Part shown: positions 1 to 6,650 of the stretch, piece after piece | Layout of the letters: every line of letters starts with the position of its first letter | Position numbering within the stretch: position 1 is the stretch's first letter | Assembly (NCBI GenBank): GCA_030616425.1 | Contig: JAUWXJ010000121.1 | Span: 1-7,313 of the forward strand | Source of the DNA: Desulfobacterales bacterium | GTDB taxonomy: Bacteria > Desulfobacterota > Desulfobacteria > Desulfobacterales > C00003060 | Length of the DNA: 7,313 bases | Direction: 5' to 3' | Notes under the pieces: model-generated | Database searches by the model: none | The model's input: only the letters and a program-made list of their open reading frames with translations | Told to the model about the DNA's origin: nothing | Program-made: the position numbers and the translations under genes

Positions 1-19
1 TACAGAGATTTTTGATCAG

Positions 20-53
20 GATTGAACGACCCGTTGCGCATGTCGGGTCAATC
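20..53. repeat. Stem-loop with bulge downstream of the SRP RNA gene
   Basis: The arms GATTG (20-24) plus ACCCG (29-33) pair with CGGGT (44-48) plus CAATC (49-53). This gives ten base pairs with a four-base bulge at 25-28 and a ten-base loop. It lies about 55 bases past the 3' end of the SRP RNA on the minus strand. Neither side is followed by a run of T in the right direction, so it is not a classic intrinsic terminator. It could be an RNA-processing or termination structure, or part of the leader of a gene off the left edge. The rest of 1-107 shows no coding or RNA gene that I recognise. Confidence 0.4.
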
Positions 54-107
54 ACCTGTTGGCATATAAGCTGAATAAGAGGGGATATTTTGAGGGGGAT
101 GTAGAAC

Positions 108-372
108 TTGGTTGCGCACCCTCCATCGAACCCTCTCCAATGCACCTCAAGCCATCATAATTAGGCCAATGCTAGTCCACGACACAGACCGCATTACTTA
201 CCGCTGCTTCCTCCCGGACCTGACGGGGTTCGTAACCGTCTGTTGCGTGGTGCTCGACCAGGGACAGCCCTTGGCGTACGGAAATAAGGGCCCTCAAAAG
301 GGAATTCAGCCCCGCATTAAGCGGATTTCGGGTAACAGGACACCGCTAACTCCCCGCTTAGCGCAACCAAGC
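108..372 (-). ncRNA. ffs: Signal recognition particle RNA, large bacterial type with Alu domain
   Basis: This RNA is the scaffold of the signal recognition particle. It binds Ffh protein and directs ribosomes making membrane proteins to the FtsY receptor. The minus strand at 224-203 carries the nearly invariant helix 8 sequence GTCAGGTCC - GGGA - GGAAGCAGC, which contains the Ffh-binding internal loop and a GNRA tetraloop. The two ends pair perfectly over ten bases (TTGGTTGCGC at 370-361 with GCGCAACCAA at 117-108), which closes a molecule of about 265 nt. The 5' part resembles the Alu domain of Bacillus scRNA: a GCTAA/TTAGC stem (362-358 with 349-345) with a G-rich loop, then a GCGG/CCGC stem (346-343 with 324-321) enclosing CCTGTTACCC. 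The 4.5S RNA of most proteobacteria is only about 110 nt and lacks this domain. A dnaX gene often follows SRP RNA in other bacteria, but whether one lies off the left edge cannot be seen. The exact ends are inferred from the promoter and the pairing. Confidence 0.93.
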
Positions 373-378
373 GACCAT

Positions 379-407
379 TTTATAGCTTAAGGCGGGTTTT
401 ATTTCAA
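379..407 (-). promoter_or_regulatory. Sigma70-type promoter of the SRP RNA gene
   Basis: Read on the minus strand there is a -35 box TTGAAA (407-402), a 17-base spacer and a -10 box TATAAA (384-379). Each box matches the consensus at five of six positions. The predicted start is a G at about 372, two bases before the terminal helix of the SRP RNA begins. The match in position and spacing supports both the promoter and the 5' end of the RNA. Confidence 0.75.
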
Positions 408-503
408 CTCCAAAAGACCTGCATAAACTGAAAGCAACACCCTCTTGAGCCCTTCTCTATCGTTTCCTCAGGCAATCGCACCAGCTCTACGGCCTGTTTT
501 CAC

Positions 504-532
504 TTGACTCAAGCTACATTGCGACTTTAAAT
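504..532 (+). promoter_or_regulatory. Putative promoter of tilS
   Basis: A -35 box TTGACT (504-509) is followed by a 17-base spacer and a weaker -10 box TTAAAT (527-532, four of six consensus positions). The predicted transcription start, near 539, is only about six bases before the tilS ATG. The rest of the 391-544 interval, between the divergent SRP RNA and tilS, shows no gene. Confidence 0.45.
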
Positions 533-544
533 ACCTATCAGCTT

Positions 545-1963
545 ATGCCTACTAACAGAAAAGATCTGAGTTTCCTGTCTGCGGTTGAGGCCACTATCCG
601 CCATTATCATATGCTTGATGAGCGAGATACCGTAGTGGTGGGTGTCTCAGGTGGACCAGACTCTGTGGCCCTTCTTCATAGTCTTGTCGCTCTTGTGCCT
701 AAATGGTCTCTCCAATTGGTGATAGGACACTTAAACCACCAATTACGGGGAGCGACCGCAGATCAGGAGGCGACTTTTGTCAGCAGGATAGCTGAAGACC
801 TGGGTATCCCCTGCGAAATAGCTTCAGAAAACGTGGCAGAATATGCTGCCGATCATCGGCTATCCCTCCAGGAAGCAGCCAGGGAAGTTCGTTACGCCTT
901 CTATGATAAGGTGGCAGCCAAATATTCTTCCAGCAAGATTGCCCTTGGGCATCACGCAGACGACAATGCCGAGTCGATCCTTATGCATTTGCTGCGAGGA
1001 ACCGGCCCCCTGGGACTTACCGGCATCCCTCCTGTTCGAAACGAACGTATAATCCGTCCACTCATAGACTTGACCAAGAAGGAGATATTGACCTTCCTCA
1101 AACTAAGTGACTTGGAACATATGAAAGACAATTCCAACATCGATACAAGATACCTACGGAACCGGATACGTCATGAACTGTTACCGAGTCTTAAGGAGGA
1201 CTATAATCCGAACGTGGTTTATGCCCTGAACCGTCTTGCTTCCATTCTCAGGGATGAAGAGGACTTCTGGGACCACGAGGTTAGGCGGATACTTCAAGAT
1301 CTTGTATCGGTGCAGACACCTGATCGCCTATCCCTCACGGCTCGGGGCCTCTCTGATCTGCATCCAGCGCAGTTGCGTCGGCTCGTACGCTACGCGGTCC
1401 TGTCACTAAAAAGGGAATTGAAACGACTGGGGCATGTGCATGTCGAAGCCATAGCCCGGCTCATTGCCGGGCCTTCACCTTCGGGACGTCTGAACCTGCC
1501 GCACGGGTTGACTGTGGTTCGCGATGGGGAAGAGATCAATTTTTTGTTATCCCCCCCTGGGGAAGATATCGGGTTTGAATATCATATACCCCGCGTACAG
1601 AGCACCCTTATCCGGGAGATCGGTATTTCGCTGAAGCTCTCGGCGTGCAATCGCGATGAAGTCTCTGACCCCAAAAGCTATCCTCTAACGACAGCGCTTT
1701 TTGACATGGCTGCGGTCACTTTTCCGCTCAAGATCAGGAACTTCAGGCACGGAGACCGATTTAGGCCTTTGGGAATGGCCGGCTCACAAAAGCTGAAGGC
1801 CTTTTTTATCAACCACAAGGTTCCGCGCTCAAAGAGGCTGCGTTGCCCCATTCTCCTCAGCGGCGGCAGAATTATATGGGTAGGGGGATACCGAATCGAT
1901 GATTCGGCCAAGCTCACGGAGGAGACAAAAAAGGTCTTGAAAGCCGAACTCTTGCCAGCATGA
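545..1963 (+). CDS. tilS: tRNA(Ile)-lysidine synthetase TilS
   Basis: This cytoplasmic enzyme uses ATP to attach lysine to cytidine 34 of the CAU-anticodon tRNA-Ile, so that the tRNA reads AUA instead of AUG. The N-terminal N-type ATP pyrophosphatase domain shows the P-loop SGGPDS at residues 35-40, LNHQLRG at 63-69, HHADDNAE at 136-143 and the DNSNIDTRYLRNRIR block at 195-209. The C-terminal tRNA-binding region carries the typical RHGDRFRPLG (401-410) and KLKAFFINHKVPRSKR (416-431). At 472 residues it is a full-length, long-form TilS like those of E. coli and Bacillus. The ATG at 545 is the first plausible start after an upstream open stretch without ATG or GTG. No Shine-Dalgarno sequence precedes it, and the putative promoter would leave almost no leader; M23 is a less likely alternative start. 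It is divergent from the SRP RNA and 90 bases upstream of ftsH, a common pairing in many phyla. In Bacillus hprT lies between the two; here it does not. Confidence 0.96.
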   Translation: MPTNRKDLSFLSAVEATIRHYHMLDERDTVVVGVSGGPDSVALLHSLVALVPKWSLQLVIGHLNHQLRGATADQEATFVSRIAEDLGIPCEIASENVAEYAADHRLSLQEAAREVRYAFYDKVAAKYSSSKIALGHHADDNAESILMHLLRGTGPLGLTGIPPVRNERIIRPLIDLTKKEILTFLKLSDLEHMKDNSNIDTRYLRNRIRHELLPSLKEDYNPNVVYALNRLASILRDEEDFWDHEVRRILQDLVSVQTPDRLSLTARGLSDLHPAQLRRLVRYAVLSLKRELKRLGHVHVEAIARLIAGPSPSGRLNLPHGLTVVRDGEEINFLLSPPGEDIGFEYHIPRVQSTLIREIGISLKLSACNRDEVSDPKSYPLTTALFDMAAVTFPLKIRNFRHGDRFRPLGMAGSQKLKAFFINHKVPRSKRLRCPILLSGGRIIWVGGYRIDDSAKLTEETKKVLKAELLPA

Positions 1964-1969
1964 TCGATA

Positions 1970-1983
1970 AAGATTGAAATCTT
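1970..1983. promoter_or_regulatory. Perfect 14-base palindrome overlapping the ftsH -35 box
   Basis: AAGATTGAAATCTT is two six-base arms around a two-base centre, and the ftsH -35 hexamer (1974-1979) sits inside it. With a centre this short it suits a DNA-binding dimer better than an RNA hairpin, so it may be an operator. It does not resemble CIRCE. Short AT-rich palindromes also arise by chance. Confidence 0.3.
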
Positions 1984-2002
1984 GGTTTTATTGTATTATA
2001 TT
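1974..2002 (+). promoter_or_regulatory. Sigma70-type promoter of ftsH and the genes after it
   Basis: A -35 box TTGAAA (1974-1979), a 17-base spacer and a -10 box TATATT (1997-2002) each match consensus at five of six positions. A second -10-like TATTAT overlaps at 1994-1999 but would leave only 14 bases of spacer. The predicted start near 2009 gives a leader of about 45 bases carrying a strong ribosome binding site. Since only short gaps follow ftsH, this promoter probably serves folP, ybbR and coaX too. Confidence 0.65.
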
Positions 2003-2036
2003 GTTTAAGTTACAAGATTTTGCATACAGACTAAGC

Positions 2037-2044
2037 AGGGAGGT
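2037..2044 (+). promoter_or_regulatory. Ribosome binding site of ftsH
   Basis: AGGGAGGT lies ten bases ahead of the GTG at 2054. It is the only strong Shine-Dalgarno sequence in the plus-strand block, and it fixes GTG rather than a later ATG as the ftsH start. That start also yields the expected N-terminal membrane segment. Confidence 0.85.
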
Positions 2045-2053
2045 TATCCTTTC

Positions 2054-3940
2054 GTGAATCCTTTTTACAAGAATCTGGCCTTGTGGCTGGTGATCAGCCT
2101 TATGATGATCTTGCTCTTTAACCTGTTCAACCAGTCAAGGATCCAGGACCGTGAGATCAGTTACACGGAATTCATGACCCAAGTTGAAAGAAGCAGTGTT
2201 GTTGGGGTCGTGATTCAGGGCCAAGAGATCTCCGGTACCCAGGCAGATGGTGCCCGTTTTAAGACCTTTGCCCCTCAAGATGCGGACTTGATTAAGATCC
2301 TCAGAAGTCGCGGGGTAACTATCAAAGTCAAACCCCCTACTGAATCCCCCTGGTATATGAACCTGCTGGTATCATGGTTCCCGATGATTCTCTTGATTGG
2401 CGTATGGATATTCTTCATGCGTCAGATGCAAGCAGGCGGAGGCAAGGCCTTGTCTTTCGGGAAAAGCAAGGCCCGGCTGCTATCAGACCAGTCTGCAAAA
2501 GTAACCTTTGAGGATGTTGCAGGGATCGATGAATCCAAGGAAGAGTTAACTGAAATCATTGACTTCTTGAAAGACCCGAAGAAGTTTACCCGCTTGGGTG
2601 GAAGGATCCCAAAGGGTGTGCTTCTTATGGGTGCACCTGGAACCGGCAAGACCCTTTTGGCACGGGCAATCGCCGGAGAAGCCGAAGTCCCCTTCTTCAG
2701 CATTAGTGGTTCGGATTTTGTGGAGATGTTTGTGGGTGTTGGGGCCTCCCGTGTCAGGGACCTCTTTGTTCAGGGGAAAAAACACGCACCCTGCATTATC
2801 TTCATTGATGAAATTGACGCTGTGGGCCGACACAGAGGCGCCGGACTGGGAGGCGGGCACGATGAAAGAGAGCAAACCTTGAACCAACTCCTTGTAGAGA
2901 TGGACGGATTTGAATCAAACGAAGGCGTCATTCTGATATCTGCTACAAACCGACCCGACATTCTGGACCCTGCCCTTTTGCGTCCAGGGCGCTTTGATCG
3001 CCAGGTCGTTGTGCCTATACCAGACATTCAGGGCAGAGAGGGAATCCTCAAGGTTCATAGCCGTAAGACACCCTTGGCCGACGATGTGGACTTGTCCGTC
3101 CTTGCCAGGGGCACTCCAGGATTCTCCGGGGCGGATCTTGAAAACATGATCAATGAAGCCGCGCTTCTGGCAGCTGGCTCTAACAAAAACCTATTGGAAA
3201 TGGTCGACTTTGAGGAGGCTAAAGATAAGGTCCTCATGGGAAAGGCCCGCAAGAGTATGATCATCAGCGAGGAGGAGAAAAGAAACACTGCCTATCATGA
3301 AGCAGGCCATACCTTGGTCGCAAAGATGATCCCAGAGACCGATCCAATTCACAAGGTTACTATCATCCCTCGGGGACGCGCACTGGGTCTAACCCAACAA
3401 CTCCCCATTGATGAAAAGCATACCTATCCAAAACGATACCTCTTAGATAACCTTGCCGTACTCATGGGTGGTCGTACAGCCGAAGAACTGGTCCTTGACG
3501 AGATGACCAGCGGGGCCGGCAATGACATTGAGCAGGCAACAGAAACCGCCCGCAAAATGGTGTGCCAGTGGGGAATGAGTGAAAAATTGGGACCGCTTGC
3601 TTTTGGCCAGAAGGAAGAACAGATCTTCCTCGGAAGAGAATTCGCTCAGCACAAAGACTACAGTGAACATACTGCTGAGCTAATAGATCAGGAGATAAGG
3701 CGGCTCGTCACCGAGGCCCATGAAAGGGCCAAAAAGATCCTCACAGAAAACATGGACACCCTGCATGCTCTAGCACAGGCCCTGCTCGAAAGAGAAACCC
3801 TGGTGGAAAAGGAGATAGATGCCATTATCGCTGGAGATGTCCCCGATACCGCAGAGGCAGTGAAAGAAGAGACAAAACCTGACACACGCGCCAAGGATGA
3901 GACCAGGGCACCCGGTAAGCTACGACCACTTCCTGATTAG
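2054..3940 (+). CDS. ftsH: ATP-dependent zinc metalloprotease FtsH
   Basis: FtsH is a membrane-bound hexameric AAA+ protease of the inner membrane that extracts and degrades misfolded membrane proteins and short-lived regulators. A first membrane segment spans about residues 7-25 and a second about 103-122, enclosing a periplasmic domain of some 75 residues; the rest is cytoplasmic. The AAA+ module has Walker A GAPGTGKT (193-200), the pore-loop FVGVG (226-230), Walker B IIFIDEID (248-255) and the second region of homology with ATNRPDILDPALLRPGRF (297-314). The protease domain has the zinc motif HEAGH (415-419, H415, E416, H419), with D491 in SGAGNDIEQAT as the likely third ligand. All key residues are present. 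The length, 628 residues, is normal for the family. The last 30 or so residues are a charged, poorly conserved tail rich in E, K and P. It begins with GTG, supported by a strong Shine-Dalgarno sequence and its own promoter. folP starts ten bases after its stop. Confidence 0.98.
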   Translation: MNPFYKNLALWLVISLMMILLFNLFNQSRIQDREISYTEFMTQVERSSVVGVVIQGQEISGTQADGARFKTFAPQDADLIKILRSRGVTIKVKPPTESPWYMNLLVSWFPMILLIGVWIFFMRQMQAGGGKALSFGKSKARLLSDQSAKVTFEDVAGIDESKEELTEIIDFLKDPKKFTRLGGRIPKGVLLMGAPGTGKTLLARAIAGEAEVPFFSISGSDFVEMFVGVGASRVRDLFVQGKKHAPCIIFIDEIDAVGRHRGAGLGGGHDEREQTLNQLLVEMDGFESNEGVILISATNRPDILDPALLRPGRFDRQVVVPIPDIQGREGILKVHSRKTPLADDVDLSVLARGTPGFSGADLENMINEAALLAAGSNKNLLEMVDFEEAKDKVLMGKARKSMIISEEEKRNTAYHEAGHTLVAKMIPETDPIHKVTIIPRGRALGLTQQLPIDEKHTYPKRYLLDNLAVLMGGRTAEELVLDEMTSGAGNDIEQATETARKMVCQWGMSEKLGPLAFGQKEEQIFLGREFAQHKDYSEHTAELIDQEIRRLVTEAHERAKKILTENMDTLHALAQALLERETLVEKEIDAIIAGDVPDTAEAVKEETKPDTRAKDETRAPGKLRPLPD

Positions 3941-3950
3941 CTAAAATCCT

Positions 3951-4808
3951 ATGAATATAAATGGGCGGAGCGTGTTTGAGCTTCGATGCGGCCCTTATTT
4001 GCTCACCTTAGGGCCTCGAACCTTAATTACGGGCATCTTAAATGTAACGCCTGATTCATTCTCAGACGGAGGGCTTTATTTTGACAAAGATGATGCAGTA
4101 GCCCACGCAGAGAAGCTGGCAACAGCCGGGGCTGATATCATTGACGTCGGGGGGGAGTCATCGCGCCCGTTTTCAGAACCAGTTCCGGCAGAGGAAGAGA
4201 TCCGACGGGTGGTTCCCGTCATTGAAGAGGTCGCCCGCCGCATTTCCCTCCCCATATCGATTGATACCACCAAGGCCGAGGTGGCAACCCGTGCCCTTGA
4301 CGCAGGGGCAGTTATAGTTAATGACATAGGAGCGCTCAGGCTTGATCCGGCCATGGCAAAATTGGTTGCTGACAGAGATGTCCCTGTCGTGTTAATGCAT
4401 ATGCAGGGCAACCCTAAGACCATGCAAGGGGATCCGCATTATGAAGATGTGGTTGAGGAGGTCAAAGGCTTTTTGGCTGATGCCATTCACACAGCTGAAG
4501 AAGCGGGCATTAACCGCAGCAAGATCATCGTGGATCCAGGAATAGGTTTTGGTAAGACGGTTATCCACAACCTACTCCTTATCAAAGATCTTTCGGCCTT
4601 GCAGCCCCTTGGCGTCCCTATTCTGATCGGTCCGTCTCGCAAGTCTTTTATATCAAAGCTGTTGGGGCCAGGAGACGAGCGTCGCGAGGTAGGAACACAG
4701 GCAGCAGTGTCGGCCGCTGTCTTGAACGGAGCGCACATAGTGCGCGTCCATGATGTGGAACGAACTAGAGAAACCCTGAAACTGGTAGATGCGATTAAGA
4801 ATTCATGA
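3951..4808 (+). CDS. folP: Dihydropteroate synthase FolP
   Basis: The enzyme joins p-aminobenzoate to 6-hydroxymethyl-dihydropterin diphosphate to make dihydropteroate in folate synthesis; it is the target of sulfonamides. The TIM-barrel signatures are all present: ILNVTPDSFSDGG (29-41), DVGGESSRP (65-73), SIDT (103-106), VNDIG (123-127), MHMQG (149-153), DPGIGFGKT (195-203), GPSRKSFI (227-234) and RVHD (265-268). The usual ESTRP reads ESSRP here, a conservative change. The 285-residue length is typical. The ATG at 3951 is the first start after an in-frame stop at 3942-3944. No Shine-Dalgarno sequence precedes it, so translation is probably coupled to ftsH termination ten bases upstream; the GTG at codon 8 is a weaker alternative. 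ftsH-folP is a common pair in Desulfobacterota and other proteobacteria. Confidence 0.97.
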   Translation: MNINGRSVFELRCGPYLLTLGPRTLITGILNVTPDSFSDGGLYFDKDDAVAHAEKLATAGADIIDVGGESSRPFSEPVPAEEEIRRVVPVIEEVARRISLPISIDTTKAEVATRALDAGAVIVNDIGALRLDPAMAKLVADRDVPVVLMHMQGNPKTMQGDPHYEDVVEEVKGFLADAIHTAEEAGINRSKIIVDPGIGFGKTVIHNLLLIKDLSALQPLGVPILIGPSRKSFISKLLGPGDERREVGTQAAVSAAVLNGAHIVRVHDVERTRETLKLVDAIKNS

Positions 4809-4817
4809 CGGAGTGTT

Positions 4818-4830
4818 GGGGCAAAGCCCC
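4818..4830. repeat. Small GC-rich hairpin between folP and ybbR
   Basis: GGGGC-AAA-GCCCC forms a five-base-pair stem with a three-base loop, within the 36-base gap between the folP stop and the ybbR start. No T run follows, so it is unlikely to end transcription. It might slightly attenuate, stabilise or mark processing of the message. It sits where cdaA is normally found in related clusters. Confidence 0.4.
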
Positions 4831-4844
4831 TAAGTTCATAACCA

Positions 4845-5783
4845 ATGACTCGTACTGTGCCTAGAAGGCTTTCCTATAGATCTCTCCTTCTAATTATTGC
4901 CACACTTGTCCTTTTGTCTGCAGCGGGCATATTCTTTTATGAAAAGCAGGAGGAGATCGCACTGGCCATCCCTGTCAAATTCGAACATCTCCCCGATGAC
5001 CTGATCGCTGTCAGCAATACCCCTCCTGTGCTTGAGGCCCGCTTAAAGGGGCCCTCAAGGGTCCTTGAGGGTATCAAAGATTCGCCGCCCTCTTACGAGA
5101 TTGACCTGTCAACCGCCAAACTCGGGCCGTTATTCACTAAGATATCCCCTGAGATGATCAAGGTCCCATGGCGGGTATCGGTCATTGAGGTCGATCCCGC
5201 CTCTCTCACCATAACCATTGATAAACGGATGGAAAAGATGGTCCCCATTCTGCCCGATTTGAACAAAGATCCAGCCCCGGGCTACATCATACCCCGCGTG
5301 GAGACCACCCCTTCCATGGTCCGGCTTACCGGACCTATGAGTGTGCTGGAGAAGATTTCAGCAGTGCGCACCACACCCGTTGACGTGGGAGGTTTGACCG
5401 AGACTATCAAAAAGAAGGTAGCATTGAATCTGAACCATAATCCGCATGTTCAGGCCATTGGCGAGAATCTTGTTGAGCTCGAAATTGTCGTCGAGCAAAA
5501 GATGGTTGAAAAGTGGCTAAATATTGTTATTCAAGCCACGGGTAGCAATTACAAGTACGTGATTACGCCTGATCGCATTGAGATCTTGCTAAGAGGCCCG
5601 ATGCACACTCTGGACGGGCTTACCCAGGAAAATGGAGTCGGGGTCTACGTGGAACTTAAGGGACTAAAACCAGGCACATATGTGCGCCGCGCTGTCATCA
5701 AACCGCCTCTGAATACCACGCTGGTGGAGGCAAAGCCAGAGGTCTTTACCGTAAAGGTCCTCAAGTCTCGCCGAGCCAGGTAG
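4845..5783 (+). CDS. YbbR-domain membrane-anchored protein, CdaR-like
   Basis: The protein has one N-terminal membrane segment (about residues 13-31, LLLIIATLVLLSAAGIFF) after a basic start. An extracytoplasmic part follows, made of about three YbbR-type beta repeats at roughly 40-126, 130-218 and 222-307. Each repeat has the family's pattern of a hydrophobic strand, an LxGP or LRGP turn (LKGPSRVLEGI, LTGPMSVLEKI, LRGPMHTLDGL) and a closing V-rich strand. In Firmicutes the homologue CdaR (YbbR) binds and regulates the membrane diadenylate cyclase CdaA and is encoded next to it. Here folP directly precedes it and no cdaA is present, so its role is inferred only from the family. The 312-residue length suits a compact three- to four-repeat YbbR. 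The ATG at 4845 is the first after an in-frame stop at 4839-4841. It has no evident Shine-Dalgarno sequence. Confidence 0.88.
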   Translation: MTRTVPRRLSYRSLLLIIATLVLLSAAGIFFYEKQEEIALAIPVKFEHLPDDLIAVSNTPPVLEARLKGPSRVLEGIKDSPPSYEIDLSTAKLGPLFTKISPEMIKVPWRVSVIEVDPASLTITIDKRMEKMVPILPDLNKDPAPGYIIPRVETTPSMVRLTGPMSVLEKISAVRTTPVDVGGLTETIKKKVALNLNHNPHVQAIGENLVELEIVVEQKMVEKWLNIVIQATGSNYKYVITPDRIEILLRGPMHTLDGLTQENGVGVYVELKGLKPGTYVRRAVIKPPLNTTLVEAKPEVFTVKVLKSRRAR

Positions 5784-5808
5784 TACTCATTCACCGAAGA
5801 GTCGAATC

Positions 5809-6579
5809 ATGCTAATAGCAATCGATATCGGGAATACCAACACTGTTATGGGCGTATATGATGGCGATCGTCTCATCCATCATTGGCGTCTGCGGACCGA
5901 AAAGGATACGACCGAGGACGAGTTTCACGTGCTAATCAAGAACCTCTTTTCTTCTGAAGGTGCCAAGATTGAGGCCATCACCGAAACCATTATCTCCTGT
6001 GTAGTGCCCCCTATGGTAAATATTGTTAACGGTTTTTGCACGAGATATCTTCATCATGAGCCGCTCTGGGTCGATTCTGCCACATACACAGACATGCCCA
6101 TACTCTACGATAACCCCAAAGAGGTGGGAGCAGACCGTATCGTGAATGCTGTTGCAGCATATTACAAATACAAGACAAGCTTGATTGTGGTTGATTTTGG
6201 CACTGCCACTACATTCGACTGCATCTCACAGGAGGGTGCCTATCTAGGTGGTGCTATCAGCCCTGGTATCCTGATCTCCTCAGAAGCCCTCTTTCAAAAG
6301 GCCTCTAAACTCCCGCGGGTGGAGATCTTTGCCGCACCAGAGCGCGTGGTCGGCAAGGATACCATCAGCAGCATGAACGCGGGTATCATCTACGGTTATG
6401 CAGGCCTTGTGGATGGGATCGTAAGACGCATCAAAAAGGAGATGACTCAAGAGCCGAAAGTTATTGCCACGGGTGGTCTAGCTGAACTTATAGCGGATGT
6501 GGCAGAGACCATCGAGGCGGTAGAACCTCATCTTACCCTGGAGGGGCTCAAGATTATTTACGACAAGCTCCACAAATAG
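5809..6579 (+). CDS. coaX: Type III pantothenate kinase CoaX
   Basis: CoaX phosphorylates pantothenate to 4'-phosphopantothenate, the first step of coenzyme A synthesis. It belongs to the ASKHA fold and, as known for the family, needs a monovalent cation and is not inhibited by CoA. Its motifs are all present: phosphate-binding DIGNTNT (6-12), EVGADR (105-110, D109 the likely catalytic base), DFGTATTFD (129-137), GGAISPG (147-153) and ATGGLA (230-235). The 256-residue length is typical, with no BirA fusion. The start lies 25 bases after ybbR. A weak GAAGAG (5796-5801) seven bases ahead of the ATG may serve as ribosome binding site. It appears to be the last gene of the plus-strand block, since the next gene is convergent 71 bases away. 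In Bacillus coaX directly follows ftsH, so the linkage to this block is not unique. Confidence 0.97.
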   Translation: MLIAIDIGNTNTVMGVYDGDRLIHHWRLRTEKDTTEDEFHVLIKNLFSSEGAKIEAITETIISCVVPPMVNIVNGFCTRYLHHEPLWVDSATYTDMPILYDNPKEVGADRIVNAVAAYYKYKTSLIVVDFGTATTFDCISQEGAYLGGAISPGILISSEALFQKASKLPRVEIFAAPERVVGKDTISSMNAGIIYGYAGLVDGIVRRIKKEMTQEPKVIATGGLAELIADVAETIEAVEPHLTLEGLKIIYDKLHK

Positions 6580-6650
6580 CAGTTCTTGCCACAATCAGGG
6601 TGCCCTACCCTTCCCAAAAAACACCGGTCATTTTCAAAAACATGGGACGT

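Noticed and set aside
112..390. A 92-codon plus-strand open frame starting with TTG
   Set aside because: It is exactly antisense to the SRP RNA gene, has no ribosome binding site and resembles no known protein; its openness is incidental to the RNA's composition.
1970..2000. Intrinsic terminator after tilS
   Set aside because: The AAGATT/AATCTT dyad is AT-rich and its two-base centre makes a poor RNA hairpin; the T-rich sequence after it is better explained as the ftsH promoter.
2546..2887. Open frames of about 90-115 codons within ftsH on both strands
   Set aside because: They overlap the conserved AAA+ core coding sequence and have no start signals; they are by-products of the ftsH codons.
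4076..4423. A 115-codon minus-strand open frame inside folP
   Set aside because: It is the mirror of a well-supported folP sequence, with a low-complexity S/A/T-rich product and no start signal.
6597..6611. AGGGT-GCCCT-ACCCT hairpin between coaX and the ABC gene, considered as a terminator
   Set aside because: The stem is only five base pairs and no T run follows on either strand. A run of six T on the minus strand (6615-6620) lies ahead of the hairpin rather than after it. How the convergent transcripts end is not clear from the sequence.
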